The position numbers and the translations under genes are program-made. From Spirodela intermedia (Eukaryota > Streptophyta > Magnoliopsida > Alismatales > Araceae): a stretch of DNA of 64,000 bases. Below the pieces are notes generated by a model. That model saw only the letters and a list, made by a program, of their open reading frames with translations, did no database searches and was not told the origin of the DNA. Positions 45,661 through 58,160 of the stretch are shown one piece after another. Position 1 is the first letter of the stretch, and the number at the start of each line of letters is the position of its first letter. The stretch spans positions 3,995,037 to 4,059,036 of the forward strand of contig LR746274.1 in the NCBI GenBank assembly GCA_902729315.2, in the 5' to 3' direction.

Positions 45661-46140
45661 TGATACCTATGATTCAAGTCAGGTGATTCGATCACCTAGA
45701 TGGGTAAGTTTTTCACAATTTTTTTTCCTTCAATGAATTTTCATTATTTTCACAATCAATATGAATCTGAAAGAGAAAAGCTATTCATACCTATGATCCA
45801 AGTCAGGCCATTCAATCACAGAGAAGGAAAAAAAACCGAAGATTTCACATATTACTTTCGATCGAAAAATCAATCTGATTTATTTCGTACCCTTTGCTCG
45901 ATGAGAAAATGGGTCAGATTCTACAGGATCAAAACTATGGACTTGAGAAATTATGATTTTCCACTTTTTTTTTTCCTTCAAAGGATTTTCATTATTTTCA
46001 CAATAAATATTAATCTGAAAGAGAAAATCTGTTCATATCTATGATCCAAGTCAGATGATTAGATCACAGAGATGGCTCAGTTTTTCACAACTTTTCTTTC
46101 CTTCAAAGGATTTTCATTATTTTTTACAATAAGTATGAAA
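45661..46140 (+). repeat. three-copy tandem repeat, middle copy interrupted
   Basis: The unit is about 115 bp: ATACCTATGATCCAAGTCAG, GATTCAATCACAGAGATGG, TTTCCTTCAAAGGATTTTC, ATTATTTTCACAATAAATAT and CTGAAAGAGAAAA. It starts near 45661, 45786 and 46031. The middle copy is split by about 140 bp of unrelated sequence (about 45827-45966) whose source I do not recognise. Confidence 0.7.
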
Positions 46141-47379
46141 TCTTGGTCCTTCCAAGCATTTGAAACCCAACTTAGCTTTCATGCATGCTGTCTGATTTTC
46201 TGAAAGTAAAGACATGGACACAAGACAATCCACGAGTCTAATTCTGCCTCAGAAGCTCAATGGCAACCCACCCCTGAGTAAAGACTCTGAAAATTTCCTG
46301 ATAAATGTGGAACTGTATTTTTTTATTTTTTATTTTTTATTTCCATATTATCCACATCACGATTACAATAATCTGAGCAAAAAAGGGTGGACGAAACAAG
46401 AATTACCCGATTTAATCATCTCTGATTCCATGCCTGAAGTCAGAAGTAACCTGGATTATTAAAGAAATGAATGAGAAATAGACCAAAGTTCCCGAGTAAA
46501 CACCCTATGTAAGACTTGGAAAATCCGATGCTGCCGGCAATGATCAGACCTGTGCGCCATTTTCGCCAGCTGAGCTCCCTGAAGTCTATGTTGATCTAAG
46601 AGACATGTCTCTGAATGCTTTCATTCTGAGGATGGCCAGCCAATTACTCCATAGATGAACTTTTAATTTAACCCACTGAGCCACCAGCAATGCACAGAGC
46701 AAAGGAATAGGTAAGAAAAGGATTTCATTCTCATGAACAGAAAAAAAAAAAAAAATCTCTAAAAACTAGGTGGTGGATCACAGCAGAGAAGGAGACCCAG
46801 CAAGCTTGAACGGCCACACATTACTGGAGGGATGAAACATACAGTTCTCACCATACCCAGCACTAAATGCTCCCCCATGAATCAGATGCACATGCAGATT
46901 ATTGTCGCATAAAAATCAAGGTTTTAAAGTAGATTCGGCATCAATTAGTATATCATTTGGTGTCTGTATGCTGGTTACCAAAGTCTACTCTGCCTAGTGC
47001 AGGCTGGCTGATTTGTGTAGGCCCGCTTACTTTGGGCTAAAAACCCAAGGAGAGTCTAATTAATACAAAGTTCATAAGCCAATTTTATTTTATTTTATTT
47101 TTGTAAGGATAGAATAAGTAATCAAATGGATACTGAACTTTCAGACATGAATAGATCATAAATCATCGATCAAACAGAAATCCAATGGCGACAATCTAAG
47201 AAAGAAACTTTGCCTCAGCCAAAAAATGTGGGATAAGTCAACTAAGTTTTTGGCTTCACCCATACTTCGAAATATGTGAACACATTTGAGATCTGCTTTT
47301 GGCAGTTCCTAAGGCTCTAGGGCTGGTATATTTCAAACTTGATACATCTCAACCCCAGTTGTCATCACGGTGATGCCAT

Positions 47380-47512
47380 AACATACATCCATCCATACAT
47401 ACATACATACATACATACAAGCATACACACATACATACGTACATACATAGATACACACACACGTACATACATACATACATACACACATACATACATACAT
47501 ACGTGCATGAGA
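47380..47512. repeat. (CATA)n microsatellite
   Basis: Imperfect CATA/CACA tetranucleotide array of about 130 bp with occasional CGTA and CATG variants. Confidence 0.9.
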
Positions 47513-48511
47513 TACACAGGTTACTGTTAAAAAAAAAAAACACATAAAAAGACCTAAGCAAAGCGTCCCTTTCATCTTCCTCCTTCAAGGGGAACAACCG
47601 CTTGGTCACCATTACTGCATTATTATCCTAGAAGTACAGACAAATCAGCCTTTCAAATACAGAACTTGGAAGAAACTCACATAGGAGAACCATTGTCAAG
47701 GGCGAGAGGATGCAGCGGACTTGGAGAATGCTGCCCAAGATGGAAGGATATCCTGAACTGCATGATTGAAGCCCAGGCAATGGTGTGATCCATAAGAAGA
47801 AGAAGGTAATGATAGCACTTGGATGATTACCCAACTATCTATCTGGCCATGAATATGGTGTATGGTAACCAGGTCAAGGACTTGCTGAATAGGAGTGAAC
47901 TGCAAACAAAGCAAGTAACCACTGATTCTGGCAGCAATCTTGTTGAATAAGTGGATGACATTAAAGAAAAATACTTCTCCGATTCCAAGAATAGAAAACG
48001 TGGATTGGAGTAAAAATGGAAGAATGTCCACCTTTTCATGGCAGTAAATCAGTTCGAATTTTGCATCTTTTTGGAGTTCATTGACTCATGATCAGACATA
48101 ATGAGGTCAATTAACAAAGAAAAAAAAAGTTAACAGGTTCAGATGCAAGGTTTCTTGAAGTCAACCAGGTAGCTGCCTCCATTATCATAATCCAAGATAA
48201 AATAATGCTTATTTCCGGATAGATTGGCACAGAGAAAATAAATAATCTAAAACTGTACAGTGAGAACGCTTAAAATTACCATTATATTCAATTGCAGGGG
48301 ATCTGTAAAGCTGCAATCAGTGTTCTGACCAAGGAACCCCCATTTTCTCTGTCTTCTCTGCACGGCCCTGCGGCCGCCATTCTCTACAAAGAATGAAGCG
48401 TTGGCTGTGATCACCACATCATCAGAGAGTGAGACAGAAACAGGAGCTGATAGCTAGTTTCTGTTTCTGAGAGGCTCTCCCTAGTATTCAGTTTGCACCA
48501 CTCTGCATAAA

Positions 48512-49885
48512 TCAGTCAGGCAAACGAAATTTGGCCTTCACAATCTCCGATCTGAGCTTCCTTGCGTGCACTTTATATCTCAAAGAACGGAGCCCTGCAA
48601 GAACTACCCGTCGGACAGAGCGGGGTAGACAAACACCCTGCCTCAGGGCAGACACCATTACTGTGAATGCTTCAAGAAACCTTCCCATTTTGGAAAGGCC
48701 GCGCAGCAATGATGTGTAGGTGAAAGAATCCTTTATCTCCAACTTATTGAACAGGGTCATTGCAAAATCTACAGACTCCACCTTGCCCTGCTTGCAGAGA
48801 GCTTGGATGAAGCAATTATAGGGCACCAGGTTAGACTGAGAGCCCATTGTCGCCATGTATTTCAGGAGATGGTAGGCATCGGGGAGCCGATTATTCTTGC
48901 ACAGCCCATCGACCAAGATAGAAACTGTGTAGTCATCGATCTCATCCACCTTGTTCAGCAAATCAAGTGCATCATCTACCTTTCCCTGCTTGAAGCACAG
49001 ATTGATGTGAGTGTTGTAGCAGACTGTGTCCAGTGTGCCGCATTGTCCATGCATCTCCTCCAAGAAATCGGAAGCTTCTTCCATCTTGCCCATCTTGATC
49101 AGTGCACTGATAACTGTACAGTAGGCGAAAGCATCAAATCGAGAGCCCTCCCTCCGAATCTCATCCAGCATGCTCAATCCCTCCTCAAATCTGCCAGACC
49201 TGAAATAGCTCTTCATCATCGTCGTGTAGGTCACTGCATTAGGGATGAATCCAGAGCCTGCAAGTTCTCTGAAGAGCGTTCTAGCTTCACCCACCCTGCC
49301 ACATTTGCAGAGCCCGTCGATAAGAGTATTATACGTCACAAGACCTCTAGGGCTTCCCACCCTTTGCAAATACCGGAACAGCGCCAGAGCACTGCCCGCA
49401 TTCCCGGATTTGCAGAGGCCATTGATCAGTATATTGTACGTCGTCGAGGAAGGCGCGAGATTCGCAGACTCCATCGCAGTCAGAACCCTAAAAGCAAGAT
49501 CAGGGTAGCCGGACTTGAACAAGCAATGCAGTAGATTGTTGTAGGTCCACGAATCTGGCTGTAGACCGGCCTGGTGCATCTCCTCGAAGAGATCGAGTGA
49601 ACAGGACAGCCGGCGCCACCTCGCCGCCCCGGTTATCAGGGAATTGTAGGTGACCACGTCCGGCTTCAGTCCCATCTCCCTCATCCTGTGAACGACCAAG
49701 TAAGCCTCGTCGACGCCGACGAGACGGCAGTAAGCAGATACCAGCGTGTTGTAGGTCACCACGTCGGGGATGCATCCCATCCGAATCCCGTCGATCACCA
49801 CCAGCTCCGCCATGCCCAGGCGCCGGGCCCTGCACAGGGACGCGACGCAGATGTTCATCAGGCGGGTTGAGAGCCGGCACGTCAT
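48512..49885 (-). CDS. P-class pentatricopeptide repeat protein, At5g46680-like (457 aa)
   Basis: An intronless minus-strand ORF starts at the ATG at 49885 and stops at 48512. The sequence is a run of about eleven 35-residue PPR motifs with classic VTYNTLI(D/S)GLCK and (G/A)xxPDVVTYN phrases, for example PDVVTYNTLVSAYCR near residue 40 and NAVTYTTMMKSYFRSGR near 218. There is no E, DYW or other C-terminal domain, so it is a P-class protein. The N-terminus (STRLMNICVASLCRARRLGMAE) and the end (RSVRRVVLAGLRS) align from memory with Arabidopsis At5g46680. P-class PPR proteins bind organelle RNA and act in splicing, stabilisation or translation; the target cannot be read from sequence. The very short leader before the first repeat leaves organelle targeting uncertain. 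Confidence 0.92.
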   Translation of the reverse strand: MTCRLSTRLMNICVASLCRARRLGMAELVVIDGIRMGCIPDVVTYNTLVSAYCRLVGVDEAYLVVHRMREMGLKPDVVTYNSLITGAARWRRLSCSLDLFEEMHQAGLQPDSWTYNNLLHCLFKSGYPDLAFRVLTAMESANLAPSSTTYNILINGLCKSGNAGSALALFRYLQRVGSPRGLVTYNTLIDGLCKCGRVGEARTLFRELAGSGFIPNAVTYTTMMKSYFRSGRFEEGLSMLDEIRREGSRFDAFAYCTVISALIKMGKMEEASDFLEEMHGQCGTLDTVCYNTHINLCFKQGKVDDALDLLNKVDEIDDYTVSILVDGLCKNNRLPDAYHLLKYMATMGSQSNLVPYNCFIQALCKQGKVESVDFAMTLFNKLEIKDSFTYTSLLRGLSKMGRFLEAFTVMVSALRQGVCLPRSVRRVVLAGLRSLRYKVHARKLRSEIVKAKFRLPD

Positions 49886-51558
49886 TCCTCGTCGGACACG
49901 CCGGCGGCATCAGCATCGCGCCATTGCCTCCCTCGCCGGACACGCCGGCTTCATCAGAGGAGATGAGCTGAGGAGCGAGATATGACGCCGGAGCTCGAGG
50001 GAAGACGGCGGCGCCGCCCCATTCCAGCGCGGTGGTGCCGCCGCCGCCGGCCGAGTTCTCGCCGCCTCTGAAAGCTAGCCAAAGAGAGTGGGATATCAAC
50101 AGAGGGGGGCTTTCGCCGGTCAATAGCTCGAGCCTGGGCCGGCCCACAGGAACCAAGTCCACTTTATTAACGGCCCACACTTTCTGAGATCGATCTAACG
50201 GTCACAGATCTGTCTTTGGGGCATAGCAGCTGGGTAAAGCATATTGGAGAGATTACCGGACTTTGACTTGGGAACATAAAGTCCAAGTAAAATGCAAATA
50301 TTCCTCACCATTTTCAAAGTTAATTTGATAAAAAAGGAGAAAAATTTTCCAATATTGGATATTTATTGCAATCCAAATTATTGCACCCATACATAGAACA
50401 TCTGCACTAAGTTTGATTAGCATTAGCTCTACCACATAAATTCCAAAAAAACTCAAATATTCCCAATTATGTTTAAATTTAATGTCATGAACTAATAATA
50501 AATTTATAAAATTTCCCAATATTGACTATTTATAAAATCATTGTAGCCCAATGTAGAACATCTGTGTTCAATTTGATTGGCCATCGGTACATAAAGCCAA
50601 TAGAATTTGGTGAATTAGAAATTGTCAGCCGTCATTTTTCAGAAAGCCATAGATGGATGAAAAAAGATTAAAATATTTGTAGGTGACAAAACTTCAATCA
50701 AATTAACACTCTTGAGTGTTGTAAAGCTATTGGCACTATAATTGTATACTTCCCACATGAGAGAGCAATCTCGAGGATGAGTATCAACTATTAATAAGTG
50801 CTTGTCCCATTATAGTAAGCGTTAACCTCGTTGATTTTGGTTGGGTATGAGTTGATGAGTACTTTTAGCCTCATTGTAATGGTTGAAATAAGATTTTTTG
50901 AATTGAAAAAATATAATTTAGTAAAATTTCAATGAATATATGGCTTTTTACTAATGGATATAGTCATTATCATTCAAACCAATGCCAATGGAAATAAAAG
51001 GTCAATGACAAATGTGGCTAACACAAATATATAATGATTAATTTAAATGAGTTGGAATGATCAAAAGGAGATACTTTTTCCACATAAAAAATTGATCTTA
51101 GCTCAGAAGTAGCAGCTATTTTTAGTTCTAACCCCCCATTATGGTTTTCTCTCTTCAACCACTGGATAAAAAATGTGCTCCTTGTTGGCTGATGTTGACC
51201 TAGTTATTGGAGGGTTTTTGTAGACAATCGTTGGACAATTGTTTGCTTCAGAAGAATATGGAATAATGGTGTTTAGGAGTTTTCTCCCTCATCTCCTCAT
51301 GTTTATTTATACTTATGTTCATCTAATGTTATAGTTTCATGTGTAAATATTAAAAAATCTCCAAAGTTGTCCAAGAAAATGGACAATAACCATCAACATA
51401 ACCCAAAATATATAGATCTTCAATAATTTTAAAGTACATCACCAACAAGTAGTAATGCCAAAAATTTAATTGATGCATATAATAGTCTCATGTATAATAT
51501 TTTTAATATATTCTAATAGAAACAACTTAATCAATGTTGTATAAGACATGATAATTAT
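49886..51558. other. PPR gene upstream region and AT-rich intergenic DNA
   Basis: The first 200 bases are GC-rich and probably the PPR 5' leader (minus strand). Beyond about 50230 the DNA is AT-rich with no gene signals up to the retrotransposon boundary. Confidence 0.5.
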
Positions 51559-51867
51559 TATCATTTTTTTCTAATCCCTTGACCTCTTTTCGTGTGTCCT
51601 AACTTCTTTGTTTGATCATCTCCATCAATGACATAAGAAAGAATTAGAGAGAGAGTGAAAAGTAGTTAGTTGAAGCCCTAGATGTTTAATATCATTCTGA
51701 CTCATTTTTTTACATCAATTGGTATTTATACTAGTTTGTTGATACTAGAGAGAGAAAGAGAGAATTAGGCTAGTTCACATTGGTTTGGTTCCATTTATAA
51801 TAAGAAATCTAAAACAATCAAAGGGAAAAATTTATATAGATAAAACTAAAAAAATCAGATTTTGACA
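51559..51867 (-). repeat. 3' LTR of outer copia element
   Basis: The segment aligns with 59495-59740 in the same orientation. Shared words on the plus strand include CCCTTGACCTC, ACTCA(A/T)TTTTTTACATCA and GAGAGAGA. On the minus strand it begins TGTCAAAATCTG, right after the polypurine tract, and ends TA where TA replaces TG of the plus-strand end. It is about 55 bp longer than its partner. Confidence 0.75.
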
Positions 51868-51882
51868 CTCCCCCTCAAACTA

Positions 51883-52783
51883 TTGAATGTATATGGTCTA
51901 TTTCTAACTTGGAGACCATTACACACTCTTTCAAGGGTGGCTGCTTCTAGGCAAAACTCTTGATTGTCTCTGCACCCCTACCTCTTTTATCACTGAGTGA
52001 TCATTTAGGGGCCTTAGCTAGTATAATGAAAGACATTGATATGAAAACTTCTAGTAAATACATTTATAATATGATCACTTGTAAACATATATGAAGCACA
52101 ACTCAACCACTCTTAATTTTTCCTTTACGAAATGTCAATCAATCTCATTGTGTTTAACCTTGTCTTGTTAAATTGAATTGAATGGAATGGAAGCCTAATA
52201 ATTAATTTATTATCATAATAAAGTATCATTAGGCCATCCCTCTTAATCTCCATGTCTTATAAGATTACATTCATCTAAATATCTCACATATATCTTATGT
52301 CATTGCTCAAAGTTTTAGTTTTACACTTGATCTTGCCACAATATTTTGTTTCTTACTACTCCATATAATAATATTTTTACAATAAAAGTGTAATACCAAG
52401 AAGCTGATATTTTATCTACAATAAATTATAAATAATCTACGTAAGTATATACTTCAAGTGTTGATCCTTTGTTTTTCTTGAAGAAGATGATTTTCTATGT
52501 CTCTTTACAATAGTATAATACTCAAAGAGTTACATGAAAGGTGTTTATTTTAGATTATGCATAAATTGCTTACTTATGCTAACTACATAACTTATCTCAA
52601 GACATGTATGGGACAAGTAAATCAGTTTTCTTGTTAATTGTTAATACATCTCTCGCTCTATACATATATCTTCTTCAACTCCACCAAGCTTGAGGTTTGG
52701 GTCTATCAACAAATTTGTTGATTTACATGTTATTATATCTATTTCCTATAATAATCATATAATATATTTTGTCGAGAAACAAA
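51883..52783 (-). pseudogene. outer copia RT C-terminal part and RNase H, decayed
   Basis: Minus-strand pieces resume exactly where the right-hand fragment breaks off. IFVSRQN lies near the insertion point, followed by IDPNLKLGGVEED, YLSHT and QFMH-type phrases. An RNase H region near 52460-52270 has recognisable VARSS-like and DICE-like remnants. Stops are frequent. Confidence 0.7.
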
Positions 52784-52788
52784 GATAT

Positions 52789-53022
52789 TGTTACATTCAT
52801 CAAACCTCCTCTTTCTTTTGTTTTGTTTTTTACTCTCTTTTGTTTTGGTTATGCCTTATGAGATTCGATATGAATCCATTCGATGATTATGGGCTTATGA
52901 CTATGAACTTTTGTACTTGTATATCATAACATGAGATAAAGTGATACTTTTTCCTAGAAACCTTGCTCTATTCTCATAACAACAAAGGCACCGTACCTAG
53001 GACTCGATCAAATTATTTGACA
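52789..53022 (+). repeat. 5' LTR of inner copia element
   Basis: Begins TGTTACATTCATC and ends ATTTGACA. Matches to the right-hand copy include TTTTTTACT, GTTATGCC, GATATGA, AAGTGATACTTTTTC, TTAGAAAC/CTAGAAAC and GATCAAATNATTTGACA. Confidence 0.75.
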
Positions 53023-53269
53023 TGATATCAAAGCCATGAGTTACTACTCCCCTTTTCAAGATTGAGTGATTGGTGGAAGTAAACTCAGTAACTTCAATAT
53101 ATTCAAATTTATATTTGTAAAATTATTGTTGTCTTGTAGTATTTCATATTTCTTAAAGAAGTATATCTCAATCATTGCAATAACTCAACATGTTCTCTAT
53201 GAAAAAATCCACAAGCACATCTATAAGTATGTCAATTTCAATAGGTGAGAGAGATAAATCCTATTAAAC

Positions 53270-56200
53270 TCTCTAAAGTATACAAGAAAAAGTACAATTT
53301 GATGGGAAAAACTTCTATTATTGGAACTAATTTATTGAAATGATACTTCTAGGTTACCTTACAGAACCTTTAATCAAGTCCTCTAACTCACGACACCTAA
53401 TTTGGAAATCAGAAGATGTTGTTCACACATGGTTACTCAACATCATGAGATTAAAGGTTACGAACATTTTCTATTTATGTGGTCAATTAATGAATTATGA
53501 GTTGTGTACATAAGAGTTGTTCCAAAAGACATAATGATTGGAGGCTTTATAGCCTTGTGAGGAAGGCAATGAATCTTGTTCACAAGGAGAGATCTGTCCT
53601 CAAATATGCATGTGAGTTACAAGCTATCTTGTATTAGATTGACTACTATAGTTCGACCAAGAGTCTAGACTTTGAAGAGTAATCATCTATATAAAAGGAC
53701 TGATTGTACAAATATGGGCCTAAACTTAGTATGAGAATCTAAGGGGTCAAATCTTATGTTAAGAAAAGGTTATAAACTTGGATGAGATAATTCAAATTAT
53801 AGTAAAAAAGAAAACCTTCATTTTGAATGAGCCCAAAGAGATCAATACAACCTTTATATAAGCATAAGAATGCTCCAAATATTACCCTAATTGAGAAAAA
53901 TAGTGGTGAACAATAGGACAATCATTAGAGTTACCAACATCATTCTTAGAAAACTAATTATTGAGAATCACTATTTTACAACTATTATAAAAAGAAGGGT
54001 CATACAAAAAAGTATTGTTGAAAGTTATATGACAAACCTCTAAAACCAAGGTAAGCAGATTTGGTAATAAATTTAAATTAGAAATTCAAATACTTGTGAT
54101 GAGCTTGTGAGGATTCATAAAGAGATGAAGTTGTTGAAGGTCACACTCAACTCTACTCATCTAGCAAAATCACCTGTGATTTTTTTTTTCATTTAGGCTA
54201 TACACTCATGATTAGTCTCATAGTGAGATGTGAATTCTTGACATAGGAGCAATGGATCATATGATTCCAAGTTCATCCAAATTTATTACATATAGCATGC
54301 CCTTACTCTTGAAAAGTTTTTACTACAAGAGATGGATCATTGAACCTTGCTAGAATAAAAGACCTCCAAGCATTAAACTTGAGAATATTAAAAGGGGCTT
54401 TATAGGTGCCTAATCTTAAGGCTCAATTGATTTCTCCACATAAGTTAATTTATAATACATATTACAAAATATAATTGATTGTCATGTGTGTTTTATTTTT
54501 TATAAGGTCTCAAGCCAAAAGATTGGACTTGTTAAAGAAAAGGATGGACTACTCTACTTGGAAGAAAATGGGGCATCACTAATATCTATAGAGTCGATGT
54601 TGTAGGAAGTTCAGGAGAGTTCTACAAAGACACCTTAAATCATGCTCTTACATTGTCAATTGAGATATCTTTTTATTTGAATTGTTGCAAACTATATTTC
54701 ATTTATATTTCACAGGCTGGATTGTCGTACAATGATTTGTGATGCATGTCAATTTATTAAACACAATCAATTTTATTTTCATAAGTCATCTACTTGGAAC
54801 CAAACTCCATTTGATTGCACTCAAAGTGATGTATGGGGACCAACTATTACAATAAATGGGGCTCATTAATTCATAGTACTTGTTGATTTTATTTAGACTA
54901 CATATATATATTGAAATAAATCTGACATTTAAATATGATTTAAAATTATTTTTTTATGATGAAAAGATAATTCGATACCACTATTAGATATTTTCACTCT
55001 AACAATGTTAAAGATTTTTTCAATGATACATTATCAGCCATCTATAGTGCAAATGAAGTCATTCATAAGTCATCGTGTGTTAACATGCCATAATAAAATG
55101 AGATGAAAGAAAAGAAGACTATGCATGTGCTAGCCACCACTTATGTATTATTATTTCATCAAAATGTTTCCAAATACTTGTGAAGAGAATCATTACTTAC
55201 TATCATTCATCTCTCAAATGACTTCCAACATAAACATTGAAAGGTTAAGGTTCAATTGACATCTTATCCTCCAAATATCCCACTGGGAAACTAAAAAGTG
55301 ATTTAATTCTATGAATATTTGAATGAACTGCATATGTACATATTCCCCAACTAGTAAGTAGGTTAGATCAAAGATATGTAAATTGTGACTTTGTTGATAA
55401 CTCTAGGACCCAAAAAAGATACAAATGTTATAGCCCAGTGTTGAATAAGTTTTTCATCTCAATATATGTTACTTTTAATAAAGGACAATTTTTTTTAGAA
55501 ATCATCTATAGTCACCTTAAAGTTGTTGTACCAAGGAGATATACTTTTTGAGCCAAACTTGTTTCTTCCAACACTATCAATCAAAGGAGTCCATTTTGAC
55601 AATATTGAAACTCTTACTAAGAAGTATAATAGCATATAGTCTATCAAGAAAGAACTACAAGCCTATTAAAAGAGGATTAAAAGCAACTCTGAATGGATCA
55701 TGAGTTAGAGTTACCAATATTGTAACCTTAACTTATTCACACCTCCCTGACTAAGTCAACTAATCATCATCAAGGGATATACACAAACTTTTATAGGAGA
55801 TGCCTGATCACACTAGGAAAGAGAGTGAAGAGTTGTTGAATATCTTTAAAGTATCCGATGACAAACTTTCTTAACTATACTCACTTCACATCCTCGTATA
55901 GAATAGTTTTAATTAAAAGTGGTTCTGATCTTGTGTCACACATAGTGGATGATGCCATGGCTAACAAGAAATGGAGAGAAACTATGTAGACTAAAATGAA
56001 AGCATTATATAAGAACAAAACATGAGAGTTAGTTAATCTTCCCCTATGAAAGAGGGGTGTAAGTGGGTATGCATAGTGTAGTACAAAGCAGATGGTACTA
56101 TTGGGTGCTATAAAGTAAAATTGGTAGCTAAGGGCTTCACCCAATCATATGAGGTTGATTATTTAGAAACATTTGGTCAAGTGCCAAAGTTAAATACGAT

Positions 56201-57390
56201 GAGGATTTTTTTTTACTTGTAGCTCACTTTCATTGGCATTTACACTAATATGATGTGAAGAATGCTTTTTTACATAGTGATTTGGAAGAATAAATTTGTA
56301 TGAAACCTCTTCCATGATTCAAAAATTCAAATATATCATGAATAGTGCGTCAATTATAATGGACATTATATAGACTCAAACAATTACCTAGAGTATGTTT
56401 GGCAAATTGCACAAGCTATGAAAGATATGAGATATCAATAGAACAATGGAGACCATACATTGTTTATCAAGCCCTCAAAGACAAGGAGAACTACTATTCT
56501 ACTAGTATACATTGATGATATTATAATTACAAGTAATGACTCTAGTGAAATATAATCACTTGACTAAAATATATCCTAGCAATTTGATGTCAAATCTTTG
56601 GGAAGATTAGGATACTTCTTGGGCATTGTAATGGCTCACTCATGCTAAGGAATTTTCAAATCACAACAGAAGTATAGATTAGATTAACTTCAAGAGACAA
56701 GCAAAACAAGTTGTAAACCAACAAACACTCCTGTAAAATCAAATGTGATGCTTAACCCATGTGAAGACAATCCTCTAATTGACAAAGGGTGATACTAATA
56801 GTTAATTAGAAAATTGATATACTTGAATCACATTATACCATACATTGTATTTGCTGTAAAATTACTCAACCAATTTATGCACAACTCGAAAGAATTCTAT
56901 TTTCAAGCTACATATCAAATACTAATCTATTTTAAAAGTGTAGTTGGCTTTGGTCTCTTGTATAGATCCTATGGTGACGAATTAATTAAAGTCTAGAGAG
57001 ATGTTAATTATGTTAGGTTCAATCACTAATAGCCAATCCACCAATAGCTGATACTCATTTATTAGCAGAAACTTGGTTACATCGAGGTTTAAGAAACAAA
57101 AGGTTGCTGCAAGATCTAATGCAAAAGTAGAGTTTAGAGCAATGACTCAAGACATTTGTGAGGCACTCCGAATTAAAGGTTTACTAAAAGAATTGAGAAT
57201 TAATTGTTCAAAGATTGTCCAATTGTATTGTGATAACAAGTCGGCTATTAATATTGTACATAATCATGTGCAACATGATAAAAAATGAGGCATATTTAAA
57301 CTGATTGTCATTTCATTAAGGACAAGATTAATCAAAATTGATTGACCGAACAAGTGGCTGAGATCTTTACAAAAAGATTAACAAGGACAT
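53270..57390 (+). pseudogene. inner copia gag-pol, decayed
   Basis: Remnants in order: gag (about 53300-53470); a zinc knuckle near 53965-54030 (YYKKKGHTKKYC with lost Cys); protease near 54235-54300 (ILDIGAMDHM in place of the catalytic Asp-Ser-Gly-Ala motif); gag-pre-integrase and integrase start near 54710-54890 (CDACQFIKHNQ, SDVWGP); RT from about 56040 (VAKGFTQ, ETFGQVPKLNT); YIDD active site near 56508-56519; and RNase H at about 57073-57390 (QLYCDNKSAI). Stops and frameshifts occur throughout, so no product is made. Confidence 0.8.
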
Positions 57391-57391
57391 C

Positions 57392-57592
57392 ACTACAGCA
57401 ATTCATTAGACATACTCTTTCTTGTGTTTTATTTTTTACTTCCCTTTATTTTTGTTATGCCCTTATAAGATCTGATATGACTAGATACTTAAATATTAGA
57501 ACCATGAAGTGATACTTTTTCTTAGAAACTAATTTTTATTCTCCTAACATTAGAGGCATTGTTACCCTAGGGCTGGATCAAATGATTTGACA
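57392..57592 (+). repeat. 3' LTR of inner copia element
   Basis: It aligns with 52789-53022 but is about 30 bp shorter and visibly diverged. The left edge is approximate because the polypurine tract has decayed; the right edge (TTTGACA) is clear. Confidence 0.65.
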
Positions 57593-57597
57593 AATAT

Positions 57598-58160
57598 TAT
57601 TCTTTGAGTACACTACTTTAATCTCAAAAAATAATTTTAACCTTCCAAATATTTTATTTCAAACTCTTTGACCAAATATTGATCAAGATATTCTTTTTCT
57701 TTCTCATCATTCTTGGTCACAATTATATCATCAACATATACTATCAAAGTTCTAACTTTGTCTGAAGAGAAATATTTGATCAACAAGGTATGGCTCCTTG
57801 ACTTGTTTCTTTATCATCTTGATCATTACATTCATAAATCTACCAAATCAAGCTCATAGAAATTGTTTCAATTTATATAAAACTTTCTTCAATTCACACA
57901 TTGTATTTGTAGTCAAAATTTTCTCATACCTTTGTGAAACTTTTATATAAATCTTTTCTCCAAACTCTTCATGTTAGAACACATTTTTAATATCAAATTG
58001 TTGAACATCCAAGTCAAAATTAATTGCTAATAATGGTAAAATCTTTATAATATTCTTTTTTGTTACAACATCAAAAAACTTAAAATAAAACCCCATAACT
58101 TTCAATATAGCTTCCAATAACTAACTAAGCCTTACACCTTTCTATTAATTTATCTGGTCA
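57598..58160 (-). pseudogene. outer copia reverse transcriptase, N-terminal and central part, decayed
   Basis: Read on the minus strand: an ERCKA-LV remnant, then NFDLDVQQFDIKNVF, MCELKKVLYKLKQ and the catalytic YVDD with IIVTKND at about 57746-57700. It runs up to LKLFFEIKVVYSKNNI, where the inner element cuts in. Several stop codons are present. Confidence 0.75.

Larger units (their letters stand above)
44820..48511. other. intergenic, convergent 3' flanks
   Basis: This lies between the stop of the MYB-CC gene (+) and that of the PPR gene (-). No gene is supported. It holds a tandem repeat (45661-46140), A-rich runs and a CATA microsatellite (47380-47512). Minus-strand open frames at 47628-48039 show no motifs. 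Confidence 0.5.
52789..57592 (+). mobile_element. decayed Ty1/copia retrotransposon nested in the outer element
   Basis: A 5' LTR (52789-53022, TG...CA) is followed at once by a degenerate tRNA-Met primer-binding site (TGATATCAAAGCC, 53023-53035). Remnants of gag, protease, integrase, RT and RNase H then occur in that order. A 3' LTR ends in CA at 57592. Flanking 5 bp are GATAT (52784-52788) and AATAT (57593-57597), an apparent target duplication with one change. The element interrupts the minus-strand RT of the outer copy between the codons of a conserved GI-F junction. Frequent stops and frameshifts make it inactive. Confidence 0.85.

Noticed and set aside
47333-47612. Cys/Tyr-Val repeat frames around 47.4 kb
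   Set aside because: They are translations of the CATA microsatellite.
48803-49534. 243-codon plus-strand frame inside the PPR gene
   Set aside because: It is a shadow of the PPR coding strand with no recognisable domain.
49500-50180. 226-codon minus-strand frame overlapping the PPR start
   Set aside because: Its second half is the PPR sequence read out of frame; the part upstream of 49885 has no PPR or other motif.
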